A stretch of DNA of 53,564 nt from an uncultured Prevotella sp. (GTDB lineage: Bacteria > Bacteroidota > Bacteroidia > Bacteroidales > Bacteroidaceae). The position numbers were made by a program, and so were the translations under genes. This document shows, piece by piece, positions 24,917 through 32,783 of this stretch. The notes below the pieces were generated by a model. That model had not been told where the DNA came from. It was given only the letters and a program-made list of their open reading frames with translations, and searched no databases. Each line of letters opens with the position of its first letter. Positions within the stretch are counted from its first letter, which is position 1. The stretch spans positions 1 through 53,564 of the forward strand of contig CAAGPV010000052.1 in NCBI GenBank assembly GCA_900771975.1, given 5' to 3'.

Positions 24917-24973
24917 ACTTTATAGCTTTGGCCATTGATTGCCATCAACAGCAGGTTTAAGGTGTATTGGCTA

Positions 24974-24981
24974 CAAATGTA
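24974..24981 (-). promoter_or_regulatory. -7 element of the unknown-function gene
   Basis: TACATTTG on the minus strand, about 58 bp upstream of the ATG. A TTTG lies upstream at a shorter spacing than usual, so only the -7 box is claimed. Confidence 0.5.
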
Positions 24982-25025
24982 CATATTATTATTTGCAAAC
25001 ATCTTCTTATTATGCTCATTTTTAC

Positions 25026-25055
25026 TTGTCAACTACAAAAAAATATGTACATTTG
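25026..25055 (+). promoter_or_regulatory. ndk promoter
   Basis: TTG (25026-25028), 19 bp, TACATTTG (25048-25055), a textbook Bacteroidetes promoter about 44 bp before the ndk ATG. Confidence 0.8.
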
Positions 25056-25098
25056 CGAACAATGACAACTATCTAAATCTTTTTAATACAACTAACTT

Positions 25099-25560
25099 AT
25101 GGAAAAAACACTCATTCTTCTAAAACCCTGCACAGTACAGCGCCGTCTCATCGGTGAAGTGATACACCGCCTTGAGCGCAAGGGGCTACGCATCATAGGA
25201 CTAAAAATGATGCAACTCGACGACCATATTCTCGGCGAGCACTATGCCCACCTGAAAGATCGACCTTTCTTTCCTTGGCTCACCGCCTCTATGAAGTCGG
25301 CCCCTGTGGTAGCCATGTGTGTAGAAGGTAACAGTGCTGTGAAGGTGGTGCGCGACCTTGTGGGAGCTACCAATGGGCGCAAGGCTGCCCCTGGAACCAT
25401 CCGCGGTGACTACTCGATGAGCGGACAGGAAAACATCATCCATGCCTCTGATAGCGTAGAAACTGCCGAAGTGGAAATGCGCCGTTTCTTCCGCAAGGAG
25501 GAAATATTCGATTATCCTGATCCACTGCACGCCTGGCTTTACGCTCCCGACGGTGACTGA
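25099..25560 (+). CDS. ndk: Nucleoside diphosphate kinase
   Basis: A 153-aa enzyme that moves the gamma phosphate from ATP to nucleoside diphosphates, keeping dNTP and NTP pools balanced. LILLKPCTVQRRL includes the phosphate-binding Lys (K9), and NIIHASDS includes the phosphorylated His (H115). The length is normal for the family. It is a single-gene unit with its own promoter and a downstream hairpin at 25724-25758. Confidence 0.97.
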   Translation: MEKTLILLKPCTVQRRLIGEVIHRLERKGLRIIGLKMMQLDDHILGEHYAHLKDRPFFPWLTASMKSAPVVAMCVEGNSAVKVVRDLVGATNGRKAAPGTIRGDYSMSGQENIIHASDSVETAEVEMRRFFRKEEIFDYPDPLHAWLYAPDGD

Positions 25561-25723
25561 TGCCACCCGAAAAGACCACTTGTCTTTTGCAAGGACAGAA
25601 TTGGCGAGTCTACAGATATGTAAATATTTTTCGGTCATCTGTCCATTTTTACTTCCTACCATCAAACGCGAAGGATGCCCAGCATTCATCGTTGAGCACA
25701 CCGCTGACTGTCAGCCACTTACA

Positions 25724-25758
25724 AAACAGCCGCTTTTACGTTGTGAAAGCGGCTGTTT
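25724..25758 (+). terminator. Hairpin terminator-like element downstream of ndk
   Basis: AAACAGCCGCTTT (25724-25736) pairs perfectly with AAAGCGGCTGTTT (25746-25758) around a 9-nt loop. The T-run is weak. Its right arm starts a dispersed repeat (see 25746-25800). Confidence 0.6.
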
Positions 25759-25800
25759 CAGCTTCTAAAAGACCGTATTTTAGGATCCAATAAGCACGGT
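25746..25800. repeat. Dispersed intergenic repeat, copy 1
   Basis: This stretch shares CGGC..(G)TTTCAG....TAAAA..CCGT.TTTTAGGA with 40500-40560, in the same order and spacing. The remaining ndk-glyS spacer (25561-26000) holds no other gene that I can support. Confidence 0.6.
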
Positions 25801-25937
25801 TTTGGAAAGCAATAGACCCGATATTAGAGACAATTTCCTTGTCCGATGCAACAGAGCCATCATCTTTTGTAAAGAAAAATGACCAGCACTTGATATATAG
25901 CCCATACGTTGAGAAAAGCTAAATGTTATGGTTTTAT

Positions 25938-25968
25938 TTTGCCGTAAAGGCATTTTATAGTAACTTTG
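25938..25968 (+). promoter_or_regulatory. glyS promoter
   Basis: TTTG (25938-25941), 19 bp and TAACTTTG (25961-25968), about 33 bp before the glyS ATG. Its position shows that upstream in-frame ATGs are not the start. Confidence 0.85.
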
Positions 25969-26000
25969 TGCTGAAATTTCGAAATTTACACATATTTATT

Positions 26001-27542
26001 ATGGCACAAGAAGATGTATTCAAGAAGATTGTGAGCCATTGCAAAGAGTATGGTTTTGTCTTCCCAAGTAGTGAAATCTATGACGGCCTCGCTGCTGTTT
26101 ACGACTATGGACAGAATGGCGTAGAGCTCAAAAACAATATCAAGCAATATTGGTGGAAGTCGATGGTGCTGCTCCATAGCAATATCGTGGGCATTGATGC
26201 TTCCATCTTTATGCATCCAACCGTTTGGAAAGCCAGTGGCCACGTTGACGCTTTCAACGACCCGCTCATTGACAACCGCGATTCTAAAAAACGCTATCGC
26301 GCTGACAACCTCATCGAAGACCAAATTGCCAAGTACGACGAGAAGATTGAAAAGGAAATAAAGAAAGCTGCCAAGAAGTTTGGAGACGCTTTTGACGAAG
26401 CCAAATTCCGCGAGACCAACCCTCGCGTACTGGAACATCAGAAAAAGCGCGATGCCTTGCACGCCCGCTACACCGAAGCAATGCAAGGCCCCAACCTCGA
26501 AGAACTCAAGCAAATCATCCTTGACGAAGGCATTGTCGACCCCATCAGCGGAACCAAGAATTGGACCGACGTACGCCAATTCAACCTTATGTTCTCTACA
26601 GAGATGGGAGCCTCTGCCGACGCAACCAGCAAAATCTATCTGCGTCCGGAAACAGCCCAAGGCATATTTGTCAACTACCTGAACGTTCAGAAGACCGGCC
26701 GCATGAAGTTGCCCTTTGGCATTGCACAGATAGGCAAGGCTTTCCGCAACGAGATTGTAGCCCGTCAGTTTGTCTTCCGTATGCGCGAATTCGAGCAGAT
26801 GGAGATGCAGTTCTTCTGCAAACCCGGCACCGAGATGAAATGGTTTGAATATTGGAAGAAGCACCGCTTGGCCTGGCATGAAGCTTTGGGCATGGGTAAT
26901 GACAACTATCGCTTCCACGATCACGAGAAACTTGCCCACTATGCAAACGCTGCCACCGACATCGAATTCCGTATGCCGTTCGGTTTTAAAGAGGTAGAAG
27001 GCATTCATAGCCGTACCAACTACGACCTCTCCCAACACGAGAAATTCAGTGGGCGTTCCATCAAATACTTCGATCCGGAAACCAACGAGAGCTATGTTCC
27101 CTACGATGTGGAAACATCCATAGGCGTAGACCGTATGTTCCTCTCTGTAATGTGCCATGCCTACACAGAAGAGAAGCTCGACAACGGTTCCGAGCGTGTG
27201 GTTCTTCGCCTGCCGGAGCCTCTTGCTCCCGTCAAGTGTGCCGTACTGCCATTGGTCAACAAGGACGGTCTTCCCGAGAAAGCACAGGAAATCGTTGACG
27301 AACTGAAGTTCCATTTCAACACACACATCGAGGTGAAAGACTCTATCGGCAAGCGTTATCGTCGGCAGGATGCCATCGGCACACCTTTCTGTGTGACGGT
27401 TGACGGCGACACGCTCAAGGACAACGCTGTAACACTGCGCTACCGCGACTCAATGAAACAAGAGCGAGTGCCAATTGAAAAGTTGCGTTCCATCATCGAA
27501 GACCGCGTTTCTATCACCTCCCTACTCAAGAAGTTGCAGTAA
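26001..27542 (+). CDS. glyS: Glycyl-tRNA synthetase (single-chain type)
   Basis: A 513-aa class II synthetase of the dimeric, single-chain type found in Bacteroidetes and eukaryotes. The start MAQEDVFKKIVSHC at 26001 lies just downstream of the promoter. Motif 2 is seen as IGKAFRNEIVARQFVFRMREFEQME, and the anticodon-binding C-terminal domain holds CAVLPLVNKDG and GKRYRRQDAIGTPFC. An insertion at about 115-190 (KRYRADNLIEDQI onward) is normal for this type. A 446-residue open frame on the opposite strand is a shadow of this gene. Confidence 0.97.
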   Translation: MAQEDVFKKIVSHCKEYGFVFPSSEIYDGLAAVYDYGQNGVELKNNIKQYWWKSMVLLHSNIVGIDASIFMHPTVWKASGHVDAFNDPLIDNRDSKKRYRADNLIEDQIAKYDEKIEKEIKKAAKKFGDAFDEAKFRETNPRVLEHQKKRDALHARYTEAMQGPNLEELKQIILDEGIVDPISGTKNWTDVRQFNLMFSTEMGASADATSKIYLRPETAQGIFVNYLNVQKTGRMKLPFGIAQIGKAFRNEIVARQFVFRMREFEQMEMQFFCKPGTEMKWFEYWKKHRLAWHEALGMGNDNYRFHDHEKLAHYANAATDIEFRMPFGFKEVEGIHSRTNYDLSQHEKFSGRSIKYFDPETNESYVPYDVETSIGVDRMFLSVMCHAYTEEKLDNGSERVVLRLPEPLAPVKCAVLPLVNKDGLPEKAQEIVDELKFHFNTHIEVKDSIGKRYRRQDAIGTPFCVTVDGDTLKDNAVTLRYRDSMKQERVPIEKLRSIIEDRVSITSLLKKLQ

Positions 27543-27559
27543 GTAAATATCCATTTTTC

Positions 27560-28186
27560 ATGAAGAAAACCATTCTTTTTATAGGCCTTGTATGTATGGC
27601 GCTCTTCTCGTTGGCTTCCTGCAGCGAGAAAGAAGACACCATTGACGACTACAACAACTGGCAACAGAAGAACGACGACTACTGGACAACCCTCTATAAC
27701 GCCACCCAACAGAAGGTGGCCAGTGGCGACAGCACCTGGAAATGCTACCTCAACTGGTCGTTAGAAGGACAACTTCCCAATATTTCCGGCAGCACGCTAT
27801 CCTACTCGCCCACCGATTACATCATTGTTCACGTGGAGAAAACGGGCACAGGAACAGTGTCTCCTCTCTATACAGACTCTGTTCAGGTGCATTATCAGGG
27901 GCGGCTCATCCCGTCAGAAACCTATACAAAAGGACTCATTTTCGATGCTTCATGGACTGGAGATTACAATTTGGAAACAATGCAAGCAACAGGGTTGTAC
28001 GTAAAGTCGGTTGTTGACGGCTTCGCCACGGCACTTATGCATATGCACATAGGCGACAGATGGACGGTGTACATGCCTTACCGGTTAGGCTACGGGGCAC
28101 AAAAGCCACAGAGTTCTTCTGTCATCCAGCCCTATTCAGACCTCATCTTCGACATTACGTTGACCGATATCATTCAAAAAAAGTAA
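27560..28186 (+). CDS. FKBP-type peptidyl-prolyl isomerase lipoprotein
   Basis: The 208-aa protein starts with a lipoprotein signal (LFSLASC, lipid Cys at residue 21) and has an FKBP domain from about residue 85: DSVQVHYQGRLIP, FDASW and VVDGFATALMHMHIGDRWTVYMPYRLGYG. It would catalyse proline isomerisation on envelope proteins in the periplasm or on the outer membrane. The gap to glyS is only 17 bp, so it may be co-transcribed. A terminator follows at 28225-28264. Confidence 0.93.
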   Translation: MKKTILFIGLVCMALFSLASCSEKEDTIDDYNNWQQKNDDYWTTLYNATQQKVASGDSTWKCYLNWSLEGQLPNISGSTLSYSPTDYIIVHVEKTGTGTVSPLYTDSVQVHYQGRLIPSETYTKGLIFDASWTGDYNLETMQATGLYVKSVVDGFATALMHMHIGDRWTVYMPYRLGYGAQKPQSSSVIQPYSDLIFDITLTDIIQKK

Positions 28187-28224
28187 CACCAAGGAGAGCG
28201 CATATGCGTTCACCTTATATATAT

Positions 28225-28264
28225 AAAGAAACACCTTACATCTTTTTGTGCAAGGTGTTTCTTT
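28225..28264 (+). terminator. Terminator after the FKBP gene
   Basis: AAAGAAACACCTT (28225-28237) pairs perfectly with AAGGTGTTTCTTT (28252-28264), followed by TATAG. Confidence 0.8.
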
Positions 28265-28341
28265 TATAGAAGCCTGTCAGCAAGTAGACGAATTCTACAT
28301 TTTTGCCTGTTCCCTGACGAGTTGTTAACATTTAAGCCATC

Positions 28342-29721
28342 ATGATTTTCAGCAAGAACAAGAGCGACCTGTTGCTTTCAAAAATACGCAATGGCGAAGA
28401 ACTCAACCTGTGTGAGAAGCTCAATCTTATCACACAGTTGAGCATTCCCTCCATATTGGCACAGATAACAAGCGTACTGATGTTTTTCATCGACGCCTCG
28501 ATGGTAGGACACCTTGGGGCTCGTGCATCCGCAGCTATCGGACTTGTGGAATCGTCAACATGGCTTTTTGGCTCCATCACCAATGCTGCCTCCTTGGGAT
28601 TTTCAGTGCAAGTGGCCCATTTCATAGGGGCCAACGACTTCCAACAGGCACGGCAGGTGTTCCGCCATGGCCTCATCTGCACCTTCGTGCTAAGCATCAT
28701 CATTGCCGTCAGTGGCATTCTTGTCAGCGGACACCTTCCCTTTTGGTTAGGCGGAGGGGCCGACATCGCCCATGACGCCTCCATGTATTTTCTGATTTTC
28801 ATGCTTGTCATGCCCTTCTTCCAGTTGTCAAACCTCTCAGGAGCCATGCTCAAGAGTTCGGGAGACATGCGCATACCCAGCGTGATGAGCATCATGATGT
28901 GCGTCTTGGACGTAGCTTTCAACTACATCTTCATCTACATTTTCAATATGGGAGTGGCAGGAGCTGCCATCGGAACAGCCATTTCCATCATGGTTGTAGG
29001 ACTTTCACAAGGCTATTTTGCCATATTCCGAAACAAAATTTTGGCACTGAGCTTAGACCGCCAACCCTTTGTATGGGTAAGTGACTATCTGTATAGCGCT
29101 CTCAAAATCAGTGCTCCCATGGCGTTACAGTCGTTTCTGATGAGCGGAGCACAAATTGTCAGTACGATCATCGTTGCCCCTTTAGGCAATATCGCCATCG
29201 CTACCAACACGTTTGCCATTACTGCCGAAAGCCTTTGCTATATGCCCGGATACGGTATAGGAGACGCTGCCACAACCCTCGTTGGGCAAAGTATGGGAGC
29301 CAAAAGGTTGCGCCTATGCAGAAACTTCTCCTATATGACCGTTGCCTCTGCTATGATTGTCATGTCTGTCATGGGCATGGTGATGTATGTTTTCGCACCG
29401 GAGATGATGGCCATACTTTCTCCCGTCAACGACATACAGGCCCTCGGTACAACCGTATTGCGCATAGAAGCCTTTGCCGAGCCCTTCTTTGCTGCCTCCA
29501 TCGTTGCATACAGTGCGTTTGTTGGGGCTGGCGACACCTTGCGTCCTGCCCTCATCAACCTTTGCTCAATGTGGTTTGTACGCCTTTCTTTGGCTGCATG
29601 GCTTGCAAAGGACTATGGACTGAAAGGCGTCTGGACCGCCATGGCCATCGAACTCACCTTCCGTGGCATATTGTTCCTTACCCGCTTGTTTCATGGCCGT
29701 TGGGTGAAAGCTACAGCTTAG
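28342..29721 (+). CDS. MATE family multidrug/cation antiporter
   Basis: The 459-aa inner-membrane protein has 12 predicted helices and MATE features: FFIDASMVGHLGARASAAIGL in the first helices, a central loop, and GYGIGDAATTLVGQSMGA at the start of the second half. Such proteins export drugs or metabolites using Na+ or H+. The substrate cannot be read from sequence. It has no operon partner. Confidence 0.93.
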   Translation: MIFSKNKSDLLLSKIRNGEELNLCEKLNLITQLSIPSILAQITSVLMFFIDASMVGHLGARASAAIGLVESSTWLFGSITNAASLGFSVQVAHFIGANDFQQARQVFRHGLICTFVLSIIIAVSGILVSGHLPFWLGGGADIAHDASMYFLIFMLVMPFFQLSNLSGAMLKSSGDMRIPSVMSIMMCVLDVAFNYIFIYIFNMGVAGAAIGTAISIMVVGLSQGYFAIFRNKILALSLDRQPFVWVSDYLYSALKISAPMALQSFLMSGAQIVSTIIVAPLGNIAIATNTFAITAESLCYMPGYGIGDAATTLVGQSMGAKRLRLCRNFSYMTVASAMIVMSVMGMVMYVFAPEMMAILSPVNDIQALGTTVLRIEAFAEPFFAASIVAYSAFVGAGDTLRPALINLCSMWFVRLSLAAWLAKDYGLKGVWTAMAIELTFRGILFLTRLFHGRWVKATA

Positions 29722-29777
29722 TATTTGTAAAAGATTCGGAAAACCTTGCTCTTCGTCCTTAATTTTTTGCAAAAAAG

Positions 29778-29809
29778 TTTGGAAGAAAGTGGATTTATGT
29801 CTACATTTG
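29778..29809 (+). promoter_or_regulatory. Promoter of the ABC/DUF2807/GntR operon
   Basis: TTTG (29778-29781), 20 bp and TACATTTG (29802-29809), about 70 bp before the first gene. A GntR regulator encoded in the operon could act here, but no clear operator palindrome was seen. Confidence 0.8.
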
Positions 29810-29879
29810 CAGTGTTCTACAATAGTCGTACACTATATAATAAGTATTAACAAGGTAAACTACCAACATCAACACCGCC

Positions 29880-30734
29880 ATGATAGAGATTCAAAATCTA
29901 CGTTTCAGCTATGCAGGAAGCAAGCACAAAGTGTTTGACGACCTATGTATGACACTGGAATCCGACTGCATCTACGGCTTGCTTGGCAAGAACGGACAAG
30001 GAAAGAGCACCTTGCTCTACCTCATCAGCGGATTGCTTCGACCAAAAAAGGGAACCATCCTCTTCGAAAACAACGACACCAAAAAGCGCTTGCCAGAAAC
30101 GCTTCGTGAGATATTCATCGTTCCAGAAGAATATACGATGCCTCAAATGTCTGTCAAAAGCTTCATTGAAGTAAACAAATCGTTCTATCCCCGTTTTTCG
30201 GAAGCCATCCTCTACGACTGTCTGAAAGACTTTGACTTGCCGGAATTGTCCAACCTAAAGACCCTCAGCATGGGGCAGAAGAAGAAAGTCTACATGAGTT
30301 TTGCACTTGCAGCAAGAACGAGACTTCTTTTAATGGACGAGCCTACAAACGGTCTGGACATTCCTTCCAAGAGTCTTTTCCGCAAAGTCATCTCCAAACA
30401 CATGACCGAAGACCGAACATTAATCATCTCTACCCACCAGGTACACGACGTAGAATCGCTCTTGGACCACATCCTCATCCTCGACAACGCCCGTCTGAAA
30501 CTTAACGCTTCGGTAGCTGACATCACCCAGCAATATAGCTTTGAGTTCCGCCAACCAAGCGAAATGGACGACAACGACATCCTTTATGCCGAGCCATCCC
30601 TTCAAGGAAATGCAGTAATAGCCCGACGAAAAGCGGAAAGCCCCGAAACCAATATCAATCTGGAACTATTCTTCAATGCCGTCACCAAAGGCGCCATATC
30701 AATCAATCCTTCCAAAAACAACCCTTCATTATGA
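29880..30734 (+). CDS. ABC transporter ATP-binding protein
   Basis: The 284-aa ATPase has Walker A GKNGQGKS (36-43), signature LSMGQ (129-133) and Walker B LLLMDEP (149-155), with TNGLD and the H-loop ISTHQV. The C-terminus after residue 200 is an extension typical of YtrB-like export ATPases. It is the first gene of an operon, its stop overlapping the next start by 4 bp. The membrane partner is probably the product of 31517-32362. Confidence 0.93.
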   Translation: MIEIQNLRFSYAGSKHKVFDDLCMTLESDCIYGLLGKNGQGKSTLLYLISGLLRPKKGTILFENNDTKKRLPETLREIFIVPEEYTMPQMSVKSFIEVNKSFYPRFSEAILYDCLKDFDLPELSNLKTLSMGQKKKVYMSFALAARTRLLLMDEPTNGLDIPSKSLFRKVISKHMTEDRTLIISTHQVHDVESLLDHILILDNARLKLNASVADITQQYSFEFRQPSEMDDNDILYAEPSLQGNAVIARRKAESPETNINLELFFNAVTKGAISINPSKNNPSL

Positions 30735-31504
30735 AAAAAATCATATTTTTTATAGCTGCTCTTGCCTTCTGGCTTACAACGACTTCGTGCATACGTAAAG
30801 CCCAAGACGTGTACGGGCCAAAGGTTACCAAAAGTTACAAGGTGGCTAATTTTGATGCCATCAGCCTGAGCGTTGACGCTGAAGTACAGTTCATACAAGA
30901 CGCTACCACATCTATACAGATAACAGGGCCGAAAAACAAGCTGGCCAACCTGCAAATAGCCACCAATGGTAGCGAGTTAAGCATCAAGCCAAACAAGAGC
31001 TCTCGCTTTTACGATCGCTGGATTGGTACGGGCAACGAGGGGGAATACTCATTGAAAATCTATATCCATTCTCCCCTGCTACAACGTGTAACAGTGACCG
31101 GCTCTGGCGACTTCTTTTGTAAAACGCCCGTTCACAGCCAGAACTTTACAGGCTACATTATAGGGTCGGGAACCTTAAATGCCTCCAATATAACAGCCGA
31201 GAACACCGAGTTAAGCGTTTCAGGAAGCGGGGATATCAGCGTTGACGACCTTCAATCTGCCAGCGCCAACGTATCCATTACCGGATCGGGAGACGTTGAC
31301 ATCAACGGCAAGCATATCGCCAAGTCAACTTTCTCCGTTTCAGGTTCTGGCGATATGAAGCTCCATCTGAAGCAGTGCGGAAATGTAGAAGCAACTGTCA
31401 CCGGCTCTGGCGACATCGTAATATCGGGTGACGTCGACACTTTCAAACAGAACGTATACGGCTCTGGCGACATCGTAATATCCCACCTAACAGTTCGTAA
31501 ATAA
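30731..31504 (+). CDS. DUF2807 (GIN domain) lipoprotein
   Basis: The 257-aa protein has a lipoprotein signal ending TTTSC and repeated SGSGD/TGSGD turns at about residues 120-250, the mark of the DUF2807 beta-helix-like adhesin domain. Five or more such turns are visible. It is probably anchored in the outer membrane. Its function is unknown; many Bacteroidales place it beside GntR-ABC genes, as here. Confidence 0.9.
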   Translation: MKKIIFFIAALAFWLTTTSCIRKAQDVYGPKVTKSYKVANFDAISLSVDAEVQFIQDATTSIQITGPKNKLANLQIATNGSELSIKPNKSSRFYDRWIGTGNEGEYSLKIYIHSPLLQRVTVTGSGDFFCKTPVHSQNFTGYIIGSGTLNASNITAENTELSVSGSGDISVDDLQSASANVSITGSGDVDINGKHIAKSTFSVSGSGDMKLHLKQCGNVEATVTGSGDIVISGDVDTFKQNVYGSGDIVISHLTVRK

Positions 31505-31516
31505 CAAATTGTCATT

Positions 31517-32362
31517 ATGAAATCCTTCAATATACATCGTTTCTATGCCACATTTAAGTGGATGGAACTATATAACTATAAGGCACTTGTAAGGTTTTTC
31601 TCCATCCTTGCCCCCATCCTCTTTGTCTTGGCAATGCTAACTACAGGCGGATTTTGGAGAAGCTCCAGTGACATTGCCACCTCCTACGAAGACGACCTGT
31701 ATAGATTGCCGGCCATGTTATGGAGCGCTTGGTTCATTGTCTTCATCATTTGGGCCTCGTACATCACCATTGACATGAAAAATACCCAAGCTCGCATCAA
31801 CACATTAATGCTGCCGGCATCCAACCTCGAGAAGTTTGTTGTTAGGTGGATACACATCACCATTCTCCCATGCGTCCTCTTTTTTGTAGCTATTGTCATC
31901 GTGGATGCACTGCAAGCTATCTATCATGCCATGGAAGGATACACCCCTTGCTCTCTCGTCGGGGTGTTGGGAAGTGTTTTGAAAGACGGTTTCCTCCATT
32001 CCGACTGCAGTTGGAAAACAGCTGGATTTCTCACTTTGGCATGGTTGTGGGTACATTCCGTATATGTATGCCTTGGATGCTTTTTCCGTCGCAACTCATG
32101 GATTATCACTTCTGCCATCCTGTTTGTGGCAACAACCACTTTAACTTTCGTTGCCAGTATGCTATCGCTTGATTTCTTCAACCACAATATACACTTCCAC
32201 AATGGTCTGTACATTGGCGGAGAACTCTATGTGATAGACGGCTATAGCATCATTGCAACGGTTGTTCTGCTCCTGACAGGCTTCACAGTTCTCAACTACT
32301 GGTTAGCATACAAGCTATTCTGCCGTATGCAAGTAATCAACAATAAATGGATTAACGTATGA
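31517..32362 (+). CDS. Multi-pass membrane protein of the ABC operon
   Basis: The 281-aa protein has about six hydrophobic helices, the first in FSILAPILFVLAMLTTGGF. I know no family motif. Operon position between the ATPase and the GntR gene, and its topology, suggest the permease. It overlaps the GntR gene by 4 bp. Confidence 0.75.
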   Translation: MKSFNIHRFYATFKWMELYNYKALVRFFSILAPILFVLAMLTTGGFWRSSSDIATSYEDDLYRLPAMLWSAWFIVFIIWASYITIDMKNTQARINTLMLPASNLEKFVVRWIHITILPCVLFFVAIVIVDALQAIYHAMEGYTPCSLVGVLGSVLKDGFLHSDCSWKTAGFLTLAWLWVHSVYVCLGCFFRRNSWIITSAILFVATTTLTFVASMLSLDFFNHNIHFHNGLYIGGELYVIDGYSIIATVVLLLTGFTVLNYWLAYKLFCRMQVINNKWINV

Positions 32363-32748
32363 CATTTGGTAACGACAAAGCCATTTACCTCCAGATGGCC
32401 GACCGACTTTGCGATGAAATCATCGCCGGGCGGTATGCCGAAAACGACCGTATCCCAAGTGTACGGGAATATGCCGCCCTCTTGGAGGTGAACACCAATA
32501 CTGCCGTAAAGGCCTACGAGCAACTCTCGCGCGAAGAAATTATCTACAACAAACGCGGGTTGGGCTACTTTGTCTGTCCAGGCTCAAGAGAAAAAATCAC
32601 TACGGCCCGCAAACAACTTTTCCTTAGCCAGACATTGCCGGAGGTGTTCCGACAGATGCGGCTGCTCGGTATTGGCATGAAAGACATTCACGAACAGTGG
32701 GAGAAAACATCCACAAAACATCCGCTTACCCCCCCAATTCATAAATAA
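32359..32748 (+). CDS. GntR family regulator, YtrA-like
   Basis: The 129-aa protein is a GntR winged-helix domain: LCDEIIAGRYAENDRIPSVREYAALLEVNTN is split here as IIAGRYAENDRIPSVRE and VNTNTAVKAYEQLSRE, then YNKRGLGYFV. A short helical tail replaces an effector domain, as in the YtrA class that controls its own ABC operon. It sits fourth in the operon, consistent with autoregulation. The inducer is unknown. Confidence 0.92.
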   Translation: MTFGNDKAIYLQMADRLCDEIIAGRYAENDRIPSVREYAALLEVNTNTAVKAYEQLSREEIIYNKRGLGYFVCPGSREKITTARKQLFLSQTLPEVFRQMRLLGIGMKDIHEQWEKTSTKHPLTPPIHK

Positions 32749-32783
32749 AACCCAACAGAATATCAACTTATAGCAAACTAAAT

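Noticed and set aside
25986..27326. 446-residue open frame antisense to glyS
   Set aside because: It is the reverse-frame shadow of a highly conserved synthetase gene; its product has no recognisable family and no start signals.
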